Shown here piece by piece: positions 39,482-49,134 of a stretch of 64,000 bases of DNA. Source of the DNA: Dryocosmus kuriphilus (Eukaryota > Arthropoda > Insecta > Hymenoptera > Cynipidae). The stretch lies in contig CM076194.1 of NCBI GenBank assembly GCA_038277395.1, positions 177,032,467 to 177,096,466 on the forward strand, written 5' to 3'. The notes beneath the pieces are model-generated. The model saw only the letters and a list, made by a program, of their open reading frames with translations. It did no database searches and was not told where the DNA came from. The position numbers and the translations under genes are program-made. Every line of letters begins with the position of its first letter. The stretch's first letter is position 1.

Positions 39482-39553
39482 AACTGTGTGGCGCAACAAT
39501 AGCGCGTCTGACTCCAGATCAGAAGGTTGCGTTTTCGAATCACGTCGGGGTTC
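39482..39553 (+). tRNA. tRNA-Trp(CCA)-like sequence, probably degenerate
   Basis: The D-arm, anticodon arm (TCTGA / CTCCAGA / TCAGA, anticodon CCA) and T-loop (TTCGAAT) match animal nuclear tRNA-Trp. The acceptor stem has one G-G mismatch and two G-T pairs, and the last T-stem pair is T-C. It sits inside the left Polinton arm and has no counterpart in the right arm. It may be a pseudogene or a tRNA-derived insertion. Confidence 0.7.
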
Positions 39554-39954
39554 AAAAACTTTTTTATTGTAAATAGGGTATAAGGGCTATATATTTAATA
39601 AAAAAAGATATATATGCACATGAATTGCTTTTTTTTTTATTTATCAAAAAAAAAAACTCCTACATCTAGTTAGTATAAGCGTATGCTTTGTATAGTGAAT
39701 TTCACAATTTAGTGTATCGTTGGTTCAAGACTGATTTATCGTTGGCTCATTGTTGGTCTAACATTAGTTCAACGTTGGTTGAATTTTGATTCAACATTGG
39801 TTCAAGGATGAGGTAGTTGAAATTGCAAGTTTTGTGATGTGAAATGTGATTATTCTAAAGTTATAAGAGCTTATAATTTAGGTTTTATATGGTTAAATAT
39901 TGGTGAAAACATTGATCAACGAACTCGTCCTTTCCTTTTAGGTCTTATGTAAGT

Positions 39955-40150
39955 GTGTCCAAGCGCAATCCAATTCCAGTAGTATTTCGAAAGTTATATG
40001 ATATACAAACAATGATAATGACATGTTTTACAACAAGAAAAGGCAGAAAGACAGATACCAGCGTAAAACCTGTTCTTTTCAGATTCAGCGGGGTCTCGAA
40101 ACATCGAGATTTTATTGAATGTGTGAAAGTCAGTTTTCATATAAGGTAAT
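39955..40150 (+). pseudogene. Polinton-arm ORF X, left-arm copy
   Basis: This is a 64-codon frame of unknown function with homologues at 1876-2215 (minus) and 42813-43019 (minus). Shared features are N-P-I then V-x-R-K-L at the start, a K-G-R-x-T-D-T box, and a C-terminal V-S-K-H-R-D-F segment ending F-H-I-R. The upstream 55 bases ('aacgaactcgtccttt') are also conserved at 2160-2215, in a different frame, so the true coding frame may switch or the copies may all be broken. No motif indicates a function. Confidence 0.5.
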
Positions 40151-40228
40151 GTAAGAAAAATTTAATTGCTTATTTAATTAAATTATTAGTAATTTAATTT
40201 TCATTTTACACATTCAGTGTATTTACAG

Positions 40229-40552
40229 GCAACCAACTGTCAACTGCTTCGTAAACATATCAGTAGCGTAGATGGCATGAGACACGAATCGGAAAATAGA
40301 GTGGTAAATCGTATGAACATGGAAAATAGATACAGGAGACCAAACTTCTGTATATTGACTTCGCCAAAAATGAGAAGCTTTCTCTCGGAAGTTAATAATA
40401 CCAACCTTATCGAGCGCGGCGATGTTTCATGTGTAGTAATATTCTCCAATCAGAAGCCTGTTATCCACTCCACTGAAACACAGCCAGGTATCAGCATGTA
40501 CAGTCAAATGCGCATAGCATTGCCTTTCTCTCTGTTGAACGAGATAAGCTGA
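40229..40552 (+). pseudogene. Polinton-arm ORF Y, left-arm copy
   Basis: About 108 codons of unknown function, mirrored at 42425-42770 (minus). Conserved blocks are G-M-R-H-E-S-E-x-R-V-V, then N-M-E-N-R-Y-R-R-P-N, S-E-V-N-N-T-N-L and S-C-V-V-I-F-S-N-x-K-P-V-I-H-S-T-E. Conservation between the arms suggests past coding selection. It starts just after a GT...AG pair (40146-40228) that could be a short intron after ORF X, but the two frames are not in phase across it. Confidence 0.5.
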
Positions 40553-40777
40553 GAAGAGGTAAATGTTACTAGACATAAGGCATACATTTGATTGTTCAGT
40601 ATAAGCTTTGATAATGCTTACCTTTTTAACTAATTTTATTTTGTATACTGAATTTCATTTAACATTGGTTCAACATTAATTAAACGGTGATTCTGCATTG
40701 GTTCAACATTGTACAGCGTTGATTCAACGTTGGTTCAGCATCGCACAGAGTTGATTCAAAATTGCACAAAAGTTGAT

Positions 40778-41012
40778 TACATATCTGATTTGTCAAGCCT
40801 AACCATTTTACATATACTTTATTGCTACGTTTCTTGATTACCTTTTCCACAAAATGTACGTCTGGATGCTTAACTTTGAGAAGTTCCTGTTCATAGAATC
40901 CGCCAGCGATAGTTTGCTCTTGATAGTCCTTGAGCTTGTACGTCGCTGGATTGGTGGGTATGACTTGAGTCACAGTGAATATTTCTATTGTCCAGTTAGG
41001 ATTACATGCTTT
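40778..41012 (-). pseudogene. Polinton integrase C-terminal tail, left-arm copy
   Basis: The minus-strand reading has N-W-T-x-E-I-F-T-V, then V-I-P-T-N-P-A-T-Y-K-L-K-D, then G-G-F-Y-E-Q-E-L and V-E-K-V-I-K-K-R-S-N-K-V-Y-V-K-W-L-G. This is the C-terminal end of the retrovirus-like integrase of Polintons, ending in a chromodomain. The catalytic core upstream is absent; non-coding repeat lies in its place. Confidence 0.8.
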
Positions 41013-41398
41013 AATTTACCTTAATAATTTACGTCCAGGGTTTATTACATAACGTAATATACATAAAAAGACAGCGATTGCTCAGGCGCACATTTATTGT
41101 CACATGAAGCGTGACCTCTAAGCTTGAAACAAAGAAACCGCGTCGCCATATTATATTATGTAGTTGGCGCTAGTATAGCTGTAAGAGTTCTGCAACTCAG
41201 TTGGTAAAACGGGAGAGTTGTCGTACCATTTTTCCCTCTTCCAATTCTAAAAAGTTCCATGAAATTTCAAAATTACAATTTGTGCAATCAAATCATACCG
41301 TTGTCCCTGTTCCAACTCTAAAAATATTCCCTGCATTTTACCCTGACCAATTCATAAAACTGAGGAGGAGGATTAAATTAGGTTTTCTTTTTAAAGTT

Positions 41399-41469
41399 AA
41401 CAGAGCGTAGTTTCGATCCATGGACCTCTAGGTTATGAGCCCAGCACGCTTCCACTGCGCCACTCTGGT
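41399..41469 (-). tRNA. Initiator tRNA-Met(CAT)-like gene
   Basis: On the minus strand the D-arm (TGGCGCAGTGGAAGCG), anticodon arm with CAT, and T-arm (ATGGATCGAAACTA) match animal initiator tRNA-Met. The acceptor stem pairs except for one C-T position. It lies at the symmetry axis between the two Polinton arms, so it may be the original host target or a sequence carried by the element. Activity is uncertain because of the mismatches. Confidence 0.7.
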
Positions 41470-41970
41470 ATGTTGAAATCGGGAATATTTTGAAGCGTTT
41501 AGGTGTAGGGAAAATGGTATGATTTGTTTATAATTTTGAAATTTCAGCGAACGTTTTACAGTTGGAAGAGGGGTAAATGGAACCTTTTTTTAAAAAAACG
41601 TAATTTAATTCTCCTTCTCAGTTTTATAAGCTGAAAAGCGTGAAATATTTTTCAGGTAACGTTTTTAGAGTTGGAACATAGAAAACGGTATGATTTGGTT
41701 GCACAAATTGAAATTTCGAAATTTAAGGAAAAGTTTTAGAGTTGGAAGAGGGATAAATGGTATGACAACTCTCCCGTTTTACCGACTAAATCGCAGAACC
41801 CTTACAGCTATACTGGCGCTATCTACGTAATAAAATATGGCGACTCGGTTTTTGTTTCAAGATTAGAGGTAATTTTTCATGTAACAATAAATGTGCGCCT
41901 GCGCAATCGCCATCTTTCTATGTATACTAATTATGTAATGAACTCTGGACGTAAATTATGAATGTAAATT

Positions 41971-42195
41971 AAAGGAAACACTCCCAACTGGACAACAGAA
42001 ATATTCACTGTGATTCAAGTCATACCCACCAATCCAGCGACGTACATGGTCAAGGATCATCAAGAGCAAACTATCGCTGACGGATTCTATGAACAGGAAC
42101 TTCTCAAAGTTAAGCATCCAGACGTATGTGTTGTGGAAAAGGTAATCAAGAAACGTAGCAATAAAGTATATGTAAAGTGTTTAAGCCTGACAAAT
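41971..42195 (+). pseudogene. Polinton integrase C-terminal tail, right-arm copy
   Basis: This is homologous to 40778-41012 in reverse orientation: N-W-T-T-E-I-F-T-V, P-T-N-P-A-T-Y, F-Y-E-Q-E-L-L-K-V and V-I-K-K-R-S-N-K-V-Y-V-K. It starts at the same residue as the left copy, so the truncation preceded the duplication or reflects a common boundary. In the left copy a Trp-Leu-Gly follows; here it reads Cys-Leu-Ser. Confidence 0.8.
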
Positions 42196-42424
42196 CAGAT
42201 ATGTAATCAACTTTTGTGCAATGTTGAATCAACTCTATTTAATGTTGAATCAACTTTGAACCAACTTTGTGCAATGTTGCACCAGCTTTGAATCACCTTT
42301 TTGCCGTTTTGAACCAACGTTGAACCAATGTTAAATGAAATTCACTACTTCAATCACTATATATAACTTAAAAAGTTAAGTATTATCAAACTTCATATTG
42401 AACAATCAAATGCATTCCTTGTGT

Positions 42425-42770
42425 CTAGTAACATTTACCACTTCTCTGTTTATCACGTTTGACAGAGAGAAAGGCAATGCATATGTGCAATTGATTGCAC
42501 ATGCTCGTCCCTGGTTGTGGTTCAGTGGAATGGATAACAGGCTTGTGATTGGAGAATATTACTACACATGAAACATTAGCGCCGTGCTCGGTAAGATTGG
42601 TATTATTAACTTCCGAGAGAAACCTGTTCGTTTTTGGTGAAGTAAATATGCAGGAATTTGGTCTCCTGTATCTATTCTCCATGTTAATATGAGTTACCAC
42701 TCTACTTTCCGATTCGTGTCTCATGCCATCGAGTCTACCGCTATATTCACAAAGCAGTTAACAGTTGGTT
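42425..42770 (-). pseudogene. Polinton-arm ORF Y, right-arm copy
   Basis: This is the minus-strand homologue of 40229-40552 with the same conserved blocks. It reads about 99 codons from a Met at 42724 and extends upstream to about 42770. Differences from the left copy are mostly single residues and short indels, as expected for two old copies. Confidence 0.5.
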
Positions 42771-42812
42771 GCCTGTACACACACTGAATATGCAAAATGA
42801 AATTTAAATCAC

Positions 42813-43019
42813 TCATAATTTAATTAAATAAGTAATTAAATTTTTCTTATATTTTCTTATGTGAAAACTGGCTTTCACAAATTTCATAAAATCTCGATGT
42901 TTCGAGACCCTCCTGAATCTGAAAATAACAGAGTTTTCGTTGGTGTCTGTCTGTCTGCCTTTTCTTGTTGTAGACATGTCGTTATCATTGTCTGTATACA
43001 ATATAACATTTTTCCCCAA
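42813..43019 (-). pseudogene. Polinton-arm ORF X, right-arm copy
   Basis: This 68-codon minus frame includes T-D-N-D-N-D-M, then T-R-K-G-R-Q-T-D-T, then V-S-K-H-R-D-F and F-H-I-R. The short Asp-Asn run here corresponds exactly to the expanded microsatellite in the copy at 1876-2215. The GT donor found after the left-arm copy is not conserved here. Confidence 0.5.
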
Positions 43020-43180
43020 CGTTGCTGCAAATTTTGTGCAAATTTAGTGCAATATTGATGTATTTACAAGAGTCCAAAGAAACTATTTTCAAAGGTGATA
43101 CCGCTGTGCAAATTTAATGCAATAATGATGTATTTACAAGAGTTCAAAGTAACTATTTACAAAGGTGATACCGCTGTGAA

Positions 43181-43800
43181 AAGGACCCCGCAACAAATTT
43201 ATGGGAAAATGTCTGTCGGAGGATCTGGCTGAAACTTAGTAAATATGTCGATTATAAGGGTCTAATGAAAGATCCGAGGGAAAAAATTAAGAAAAATGAA
43301 CAGGTTTTGCGCTATACGACGCCAACGGTTCAATTTCGTGAAAACAATGAATCCCTATATATGCTTGAAGGGGAGAGACGACGGCAGACCGAGGTCAGTA
43401 CCAAATACAAGTTCGATAATAATGTATGTTGCGCGCATCCCAAAACTGCTGAACGCTAAACGCTCAACATTTGAATTTAATAAGACGTCACTGCTATAAC
43501 GTTGAAAACAGCTCACCGCAGAGATTAATATCAAATGAGTTTAATATTGCAATGATATGTATCGCGCGCTGGTCTAATCGTTCGAACGCTAAGCGCTCGA
43601 GATGTAGTCTGAAATTCAATACATGCTTCCGTGAGCGTAGACAAGGTTACAAAGTCCGGTCTAAAAAAGCAAGGTTATTGTAAACATATATATCGCGCGC
43701 GCTTCTTAAAACAAGCGAACGCTAAGCGCTCAAATTATTCACTCGCTTGAAAAAAAATGTTGAGAGGGTAGAAATGGTGTAGGAGTAAGGGTATTTCCAA
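43181..43800 (+). repeat. Left terminal inverted repeat of the SWIM transposon
   Basis: About 620 bp, matched in reverse by 48450-49071. It includes short GAACGCTAAGCGCTC palindromic motifs (43590-43603 and near 43721) that also occur in the right terminus. Small frames inside it are mirrored in the right terminus and are not called as genes. From 43801 to 44829 no gene is seen. Confidence 0.85.
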
Positions 43801-45283
43801 ACTTTGGTTCATGAAATGTAAATTAATAAAGAAATGAAGAGGGTAGCAAACATCAATCTTGCGATAGGATGGTCCTTATGGTTCCGGGAAACTATAAAAA
43901 ATAGTGACCTCCGAATTGTGATTAACAATTGGAAAACAGAAATTCGTTCAAATTATAATTAGAAACATTAATTATGGCTTTTAATTCTCAACAAGTGCTG
44001 TGTGGCTTGTGTCTAATCTAATATACATGATTACTATCTAAATTGTTAACCGCCATTGATAAGAAATTATTATCTTAAATAAACTTTTAAACAGTAGGTT
44101 TTATAAAAAGACCTAGTTGGTGGGAAGTATACATACTGCATAAGGGTTGTAAAAGGAAACTTCAAATGAAATTAGTACTGCACGCACAAGTGTCAAATTA
44201 GACAAAAAGATGTACGGGGCAGAAAACGTCCACTTTTCCCTTGTAAAAAGGTGCTTCGTGGCTTACTCTAAATGAAATAAGATTGTAAAAAGACTTGATT
44301 ATATTTCGAATTGTATTCTTTAAGATTTTAATTTATTATGAAGATCTAGAACATAATTCAAGCTTACTTGCAAAAAAGAGGAGCCTGCTGTTGCAGTTCA
44401 TGTAAATAACGAGGTTTATTTGTTTATAGTTATTATTATTGACTAGTTACAGATCACTCATTTATTCACTCCCATTGCAGTTGTTTAAAAGCTTTAAAAA
44501 TTAACGGTCGTTCATAACGTTGCATTTCACTTGCTATTTCCATCGATGGCTGTAAGTTTATCATTTCCTTTGTGAAAAGTCTTGAGATTGCATTAGGATA
44601 TTTTTCATAAGCTACAGAATCGAATTTCAAATAGTCCTTTTCTTTATTTATTGTTTAAATTACATTTATTTTTCTGATTTTTTGTTCTGCGTTTATTCTT
44701 TCGTTCGTCTATTTATTTTTTAATGTTTCTTCGTTTTATTTGGTTGTTTCTTTTTTTTCCATTTGCTTTTTTAAAGCATTTTTGTAGTTTTAAAGACCTC
44801 TTACCTCTTGGCAGTTAAAAGCTTTGAAAATGGCTTTTAAAGTTCGAATTGATTGTTATGTGTGTGGAAGAGCCTATCAACCAAGACAGATGGTTCGAAT
44901 CGATAGAAATATTAATCCAGATAGACAAAACATTGCAATTTTTAGACGCCTTTAACTTCGTTAGACCACAACTTGAAGCTGCCGGCGATAGTAGGTTATG
45001 CCTGAAATGCAATCTATCAATTAGTAACGAAATAGAGGAGTTCCAACTTGGTCCCGGATGCTTAGGGCTTAATGTTCTTACTCAAACAGGTAAGCAAACA
45101 TGTACGAGGGTGGATCAATAAGTACCCGACCTAACCGGCAAGGTAGGTCGCGGCCGGTACAACTCCTGGTGTATTCGATAGAGGGAACCCTCAAACGAAA
45201 ACACGCAAAGGCACAGCTGACTGCGACTTTCTGTTTTGAAGCAAATCCAACTCAAAGTTGACAATTCGAGCACCACCGCGAAA

Positions 45284-46265
45284 ATGAGCGAAATCGAGTA
45301 TCGTGCTGTCATCAAGTTCTTTTTTTTGAAGCAGAAAACACCGAAGGAGATCAAAACAGAGCTTGATTTCGTATACAAGGAAGCCTCACCTTCCTATACA
45401 ACGGTGAAATTTTGGGTTTCGGAGTTTAAACGCGGCCGCACGAGCATTTTGGATGAGGCGCGTTCTGGAAGGCCCAAAACTGTAATGATTGATGAAACAG
45501 TGAACAAAGTGCATGATTTAGTGATGAGTGATCGAAGACTAAAGTTGCGTGAGATTGCGGAGGCTGTTGGTGTATCATACGGGCGGATACATCACATTTT
45601 GCACGAAGTTTTGGACATGCGAAAATTGACTGCGCGATGGGTGCCGCGCTTGCTGACAAGCGACCAAAAGCGTCTTCGTGCGGTGACGTTATCCTCGTCT
45701 CTTGAGCGGTATTCGAAGAATCCCAAAGACTTTCTTCGCCGATTCATTACTGGGGACGAAACCTGGGTCCATTACTACACCCCAGAGACAAAACGGCAGT
45801 ACATGCAATGGACTAAACGCGGGGAACCTGCTCCGAAAAAGGCGAAAACCGTTCGTTCGGCGGGAAAAGTTATGGCCACTGTTTTTTGGGATAGTGAAGG
45901 CATCATTCTCGTCGATTTCCTGGAGGAGCGAAAAACGATCAACGGCGAAGTTTGGACCGCCTCGATGCCGCTATCAAGGAGAAACGCCCGGGAATGAAGA
46001 AGAAAAACGTGCTCTTTCACCCGTCCACACCTACGCCCGTGTGATTGCAAAATTGCATGACCTGCGCTACGAATTGATCGGCCATCCACCGTATTCTCCA
46101 GACCTGGCCCCCTGTGACTTTTTCCTTTTCCCTAGGCTGAAGGTTCACCTCGGGGGGGGGGGGGGGGGGGGGGGGGAGAAAGTTTCGACGAATGACGAGG
46201 TGAAAGTGGCTGTGGAAGCGTTTTTTGACGAGCAGGACAAATCATTTTTTTTTTTGAGGGGTTGA
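45284..46265 (+). pseudogene. Mariner-1 transposase, broken
   Basis: The first frame (open from 45236; likely Met at 45284 opening M-S-E-I-E-Y-R) gives the paired helix-turn-helix DNA-binding region and the first catalytic Asp in I-T-G-D-E-T-W. A small deletion shifts the frame near 45950-45965. The region around 46018, where H-Q-D-N with the second Asp is expected, reads H-P-S-T instead. The third Asp is present in Y-S-P-D-L-A-P-C-D-F-F in the second frame (to 46265). A 25-base G run (46152-46176) replaces a short Gly stretch just after L-K-V-H-L. The enzyme is inactive. Confidence 0.9.
46152..46176. repeat. 25-base poly-G tract inside the mariner transposase
   Basis: This uninterrupted G run extends two Gly codons of the transposase. 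It is identical in length to the tract at 33213-33237 in an unrelated element. Confidence 0.95.
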
Positions 46266-48449
46266 AGGGGTTGGAAAGACGGTGGAAAGAATGTATTGAG
46301 TTGCAAGGAGATTTTGTTGAAAAATAAAAAAAATTGAGACATTATATGCCGTTTTTCTTGCTCAGGTCGGGTACTGATTGATCCACCCTCGTATGTTCTG
46401 TAGTGCTGAAGGTAATGCTAATGACCTAGGCTTTCAGTGGAGTGTAGTCAGAGTCTATATTGGTATGGATATCGTCATTCCGGAGGAAAGTAAAGTCTGT
46501 TTGAATCATTTGGATGAACGTGGCTTTATTTTAGCGCCTTTGCTTCCTGGATTACAAGCAATTAATAGACCATATATGATACCCGGAGAGCAGTTGCTTT
46601 TTTTTGCAAAAACATCGTAACGAAGCAAATTCTGATCAAGATTTCGGGGACGAGGAAAGCTTTAGTGATAAAGAATTTAAAGATAAGTTTGCTGTAATGA
46701 AGGAAAAGTTTCGAGAATTGTATACATTCTACGATCCAATTCCTCAGTTACATGGACATGGAGTAAGATACGTCAGGAAAAAGGATCTGATGACTTTTCT
46801 TGGCAAGATGCCTCAGGGACTTTATGATGAATTTCTGAAAGTAATTTTCCACTATTTCAGCAGGCAAGCTACAAGCATGGCCATTACTGCGATGAGAGAG
46901 AGAATATATAGGAAGACATGTAACAGCATTTGCCAATGAACTCTATAATCCATAATCAGAAATTCCCACAGCGATTGCTATCATAGATGGCACTTATGCT
47001 TAAACGCAGAAGAACAGTAACTTTAGTGTACTGCGATAATCATTCTGTAAGCATAAGGGACGTCACTTGGTAAAACCTGCTCTCATTGTAGCTCCAGACG
47101 GGTATATACTTGATATACAAGGACCTTATTTCTCGCACGCACCAAACAATGATTCACAAACGCGCATCAGTGAATTTAAAAGGGATCTGGAGGACATGAG
47201 AGCATTTTTCGACATTGGCGACATTTTTGTAGAGGACAGAGGATACCGAGAAGCCCAACCGCTGTTAGAACGATTGGGTATTGATTCCAAGATATCGCCA
47301 TTTCTCCAAGCAAGCCAGAGTCAATTGTCAACGGAAGAAGCGAACGAAGCATGGCTCATAACAAAATCGAGATGGATTGTTGAATCTAGAAATGGCCACT
47401 TAAAATCCATTTTTAAGTTCTTTGACAAAACGATTTCGATTTATCTCCTGCGTAATCTCGGGGATTTCTTCCGTATAGGTGGTGCCATGATTAACAGATA
47501 TCATCCTGTTATCGAAATGTAAGCTGCTACTGTAGAAACTGCAAGGGAATACCTAGCGACAGCTCGTGAGGCTAATGGCATGCAAGCACGCGTAGAAGTT
47601 TACAATATGCGCTACGGAAATTCACACTGGAATCGCCTGCATGAACGACAAGTACCAGAATTTCCTCGTCTTACATTAGACGAACTACGCAACATTACTA
47701 TAGGCGTTTATCAAGTTCAACTTGCACCATCTTACGTTCAAGACAAGCTACAAAGTGATGATGATGATGAAGAGTTTCAGCTAGATACGCTACGTAATGA
47801 ACGTGGTTTAATCCGAGTAAGAGTATATTCTCGTTTCCGAAATGCGACAAGGTACCAACTGTGGATAGCGTTAAATGAAATTGTTGTTCTAGGGCCAGGC
47901 AATAATGAAACAATTCTCGTCTATTACTGTACATGCAAATCAGAGGCCAGAACTCTGGGCACATGTGCACATATCGCGAGCGTTTTATGGTTCCTAGGCT
48001 ACTCATGTCACAAGCAAAACGTTAAGTATCTCCAATCGTCATTGCTACATAAGATTCTAGATGCTGCCAATAGAGATGAATAGGTAAACCCAAATAAAGA
48101 AACAAATCATTTAATGTATTTTAAGAGTTAAAAATAATATGCTTCTCAGGTTTCACAAAACCTTCAGAAAACAAAAGAACCTTTTACAAATTCCTACTTT
48201 TTAACTGTAAATAACACTTTCCAGATCACTATTTTCTTGTAGTTTTCTGGAACTATAAAGATCATATTCCCGCAAGATGGCGGTTTCCTAGCCCCATCAG
48301 TCTCTTCTTAATTCCAATTTTTCAAAAAAAAAACTTTAAAAAAATTCCACTTTATTAATTGTTAATGACAATTTCGAGGTCACTATTTTTTATTGTTTAC
48401 CCAAACCACACCCCCCCCCCCCCTCCCCCATATAGACATATAGGTATAT

Positions 48450-49071
48450 ATGCAGTTAGGAATAACACACTATTTCTGCCCTTCCAGCAGGTTTTTTCAA
48501 GCGAGTGAATATTTTGAGCGCTTAGCGTTCATTTGTTTTAAGAAGCGCGCGTTATATATGTTTAAGATAACCTTGCTTTCTTTAGACCGGACGTTGTCAC
48601 CTTGTCTGCACTCACGGAAGCATGTATTGAATTTTAGACTACATTTCGAACGCTTAGCGTTCGACGATTAGACCAGCGCACTATATATATATATATCATT
48701 GTAATATTAACCTCATTTGATATTAATCTCAGACGTGAACAATTTTCAACGTTATAACAGTGACGCTTTATTAAATTCAAATCTTGAGCGTTTAGCATTC
48801 AGCAGTTTTGGGATGCGCGCAACATACATTATTGTCAAACTTCCATTTGGTACTGACCTCGATCTGCCGTCGTCTCTACCATTCAACCATATATAGGAAT
48901 TCATTGTTTTCACCAAATTGAACGCTGGATACCGTATAGCGCAAAAAATGTCCATTTTCCTTAATTTTTTCCCCCGGATCTTTCATTAGACCCTTATAAT
49001 CTACACATTTACTAAGTTTCAACCAAATCCACCGAAAGACATTTTCCCACACATTTGTTGCGGGGTCCTTT
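48450..49071 (-). repeat. Right terminal inverted repeat of the SWIM transposon
   Basis: This is the inverted partner of 43181-43800, ending GCGGGGTCCTT. By eye identity is about 85-90 percent, with small indels. The gap 48084-48449 between the transposase stop and this terminus holds no gene, only AT-rich sequence and a 13-base C run (48411-48423). Confidence 0.85.
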
Positions 49072-49134
49072 AATACAATAATGATGTATTTAAAAGAGTC
49101 CAAAGTAGCTATTTACAAATATATAATCTAATTT

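Larger units (their letters stand above)
39266..41395. repeat. Left arm of a Polinton-derived inverted repeat
   Basis: From the polymerase stop to about 41395, the sequence is matched in reverse by about 41580-43180 (interrupted further right by the SWIM transposon), at roughly 85 percent by eye. The arm contains a 'gcacagcggtatcacc' repeat block (39270-39460), ORF X, ORF Y, a GTTGGTTCAAC-type minisatellite (39718-39805 and 40655-40770), an integrase tail, and at the inner end a unit with 'caactctaaaa' repeats. Gene order and orientation are mirrored in the right arm. Confidence 0.8.
41580..43180. repeat. Right arm of the Polinton-derived inverted repeat
   Basis: This mirrors 39266-41395 with the same content in reverse: the 'caactctaaaa' units, integrase tail, GTTGGTTCAAC minisatellite (about 42210-42330), ORF Y, ORF X and the 'gataccgctgtgcaaattt' block. 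The last block resumes at 49073 after the SWIM transposon and leads into polymerase copy B. The tRNA-Trp of the left arm is missing here. Confidence 0.8.
45105..46391 (+). mobile_element. Mariner element (mariner-1), 1,287 bp
   Basis: Inverted ends of about 28 bp start CGAGGGTGGATCAATMAGTACCCGACC with one mismatch. TA flanks both sides (45103-45104 and 46392-46393). The length is typical of a full mariner. It is inserted in the N-terminal Cys-rich region of the SWIM transposase, and the host reading frame continues directly across one TA. Confidence 0.95.
44830..48083 (+). pseudogene. DDE-type transposase with N-terminal Cys fingers and C-terminal SWIM finger, interrupted
   Basis: The start is an ATG at 44830, opening M-A-F-K and reaching C-Y-V-C-G, the first Cys pair of a zinc-binding domain. 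Further Cys pairs follow, and the mariner (45105-46391) has inserted between them. After it come the rest of that domain (46393-46620), a helical segment (46604-46939), the first catalytic Asp in I-I-D-G-T-Y-A (about 46976-47000), G-P-Y-F-S-x-A-x-N-N-D (47123-47152), V-E-S-R-N-G-H-L-K with the Glu (about 47378), and a C-terminal SWIM finger Y-C-T-C-K-S...C-A-H (about 47928-47974). Frameshifts or stops near 44950, 46610, 46940-47060 and 47522 disable it. The core resembles the DDE_Tnp_4 group; I do not assign a named superfamily. Confidence 0.75.
43181..49071 (+). mobile_element. DNA transposon with long inverted termini and SWIM-finger transposase, 5.9 kb
   Basis: The ends are inverted repeats of about 620 bp (43181-43800 and 48450-49071) starting AAGGACCCCGCAACAAA. 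The inside holds one transposase gene on the plus strand, itself split by a mariner. The element interrupts the repeat block between the right Polinton arm and polymerase copy B, because the same block resumes at 49073. The exact target duplication is unclear from the flanks. A foldback element at 55008-56175 shares the terminal design. Without the mariner the element is about 4.6 kb. Confidence 0.8.

Noticed and set aside
40146..40228. 83-base GT...AG intron between ORF X and ORF Y
   Set aside because: Splicing it does not keep the two frames in phase, and the donor GT is absent in the right-arm copy.
41187..41235. Possible additional tRNA near 'gcaactcagttggtaaaac'
   Set aside because: It has a D-arm-like phrase only; no anticodon arm or T-arm follows, and the mirrored arm lacks it too.
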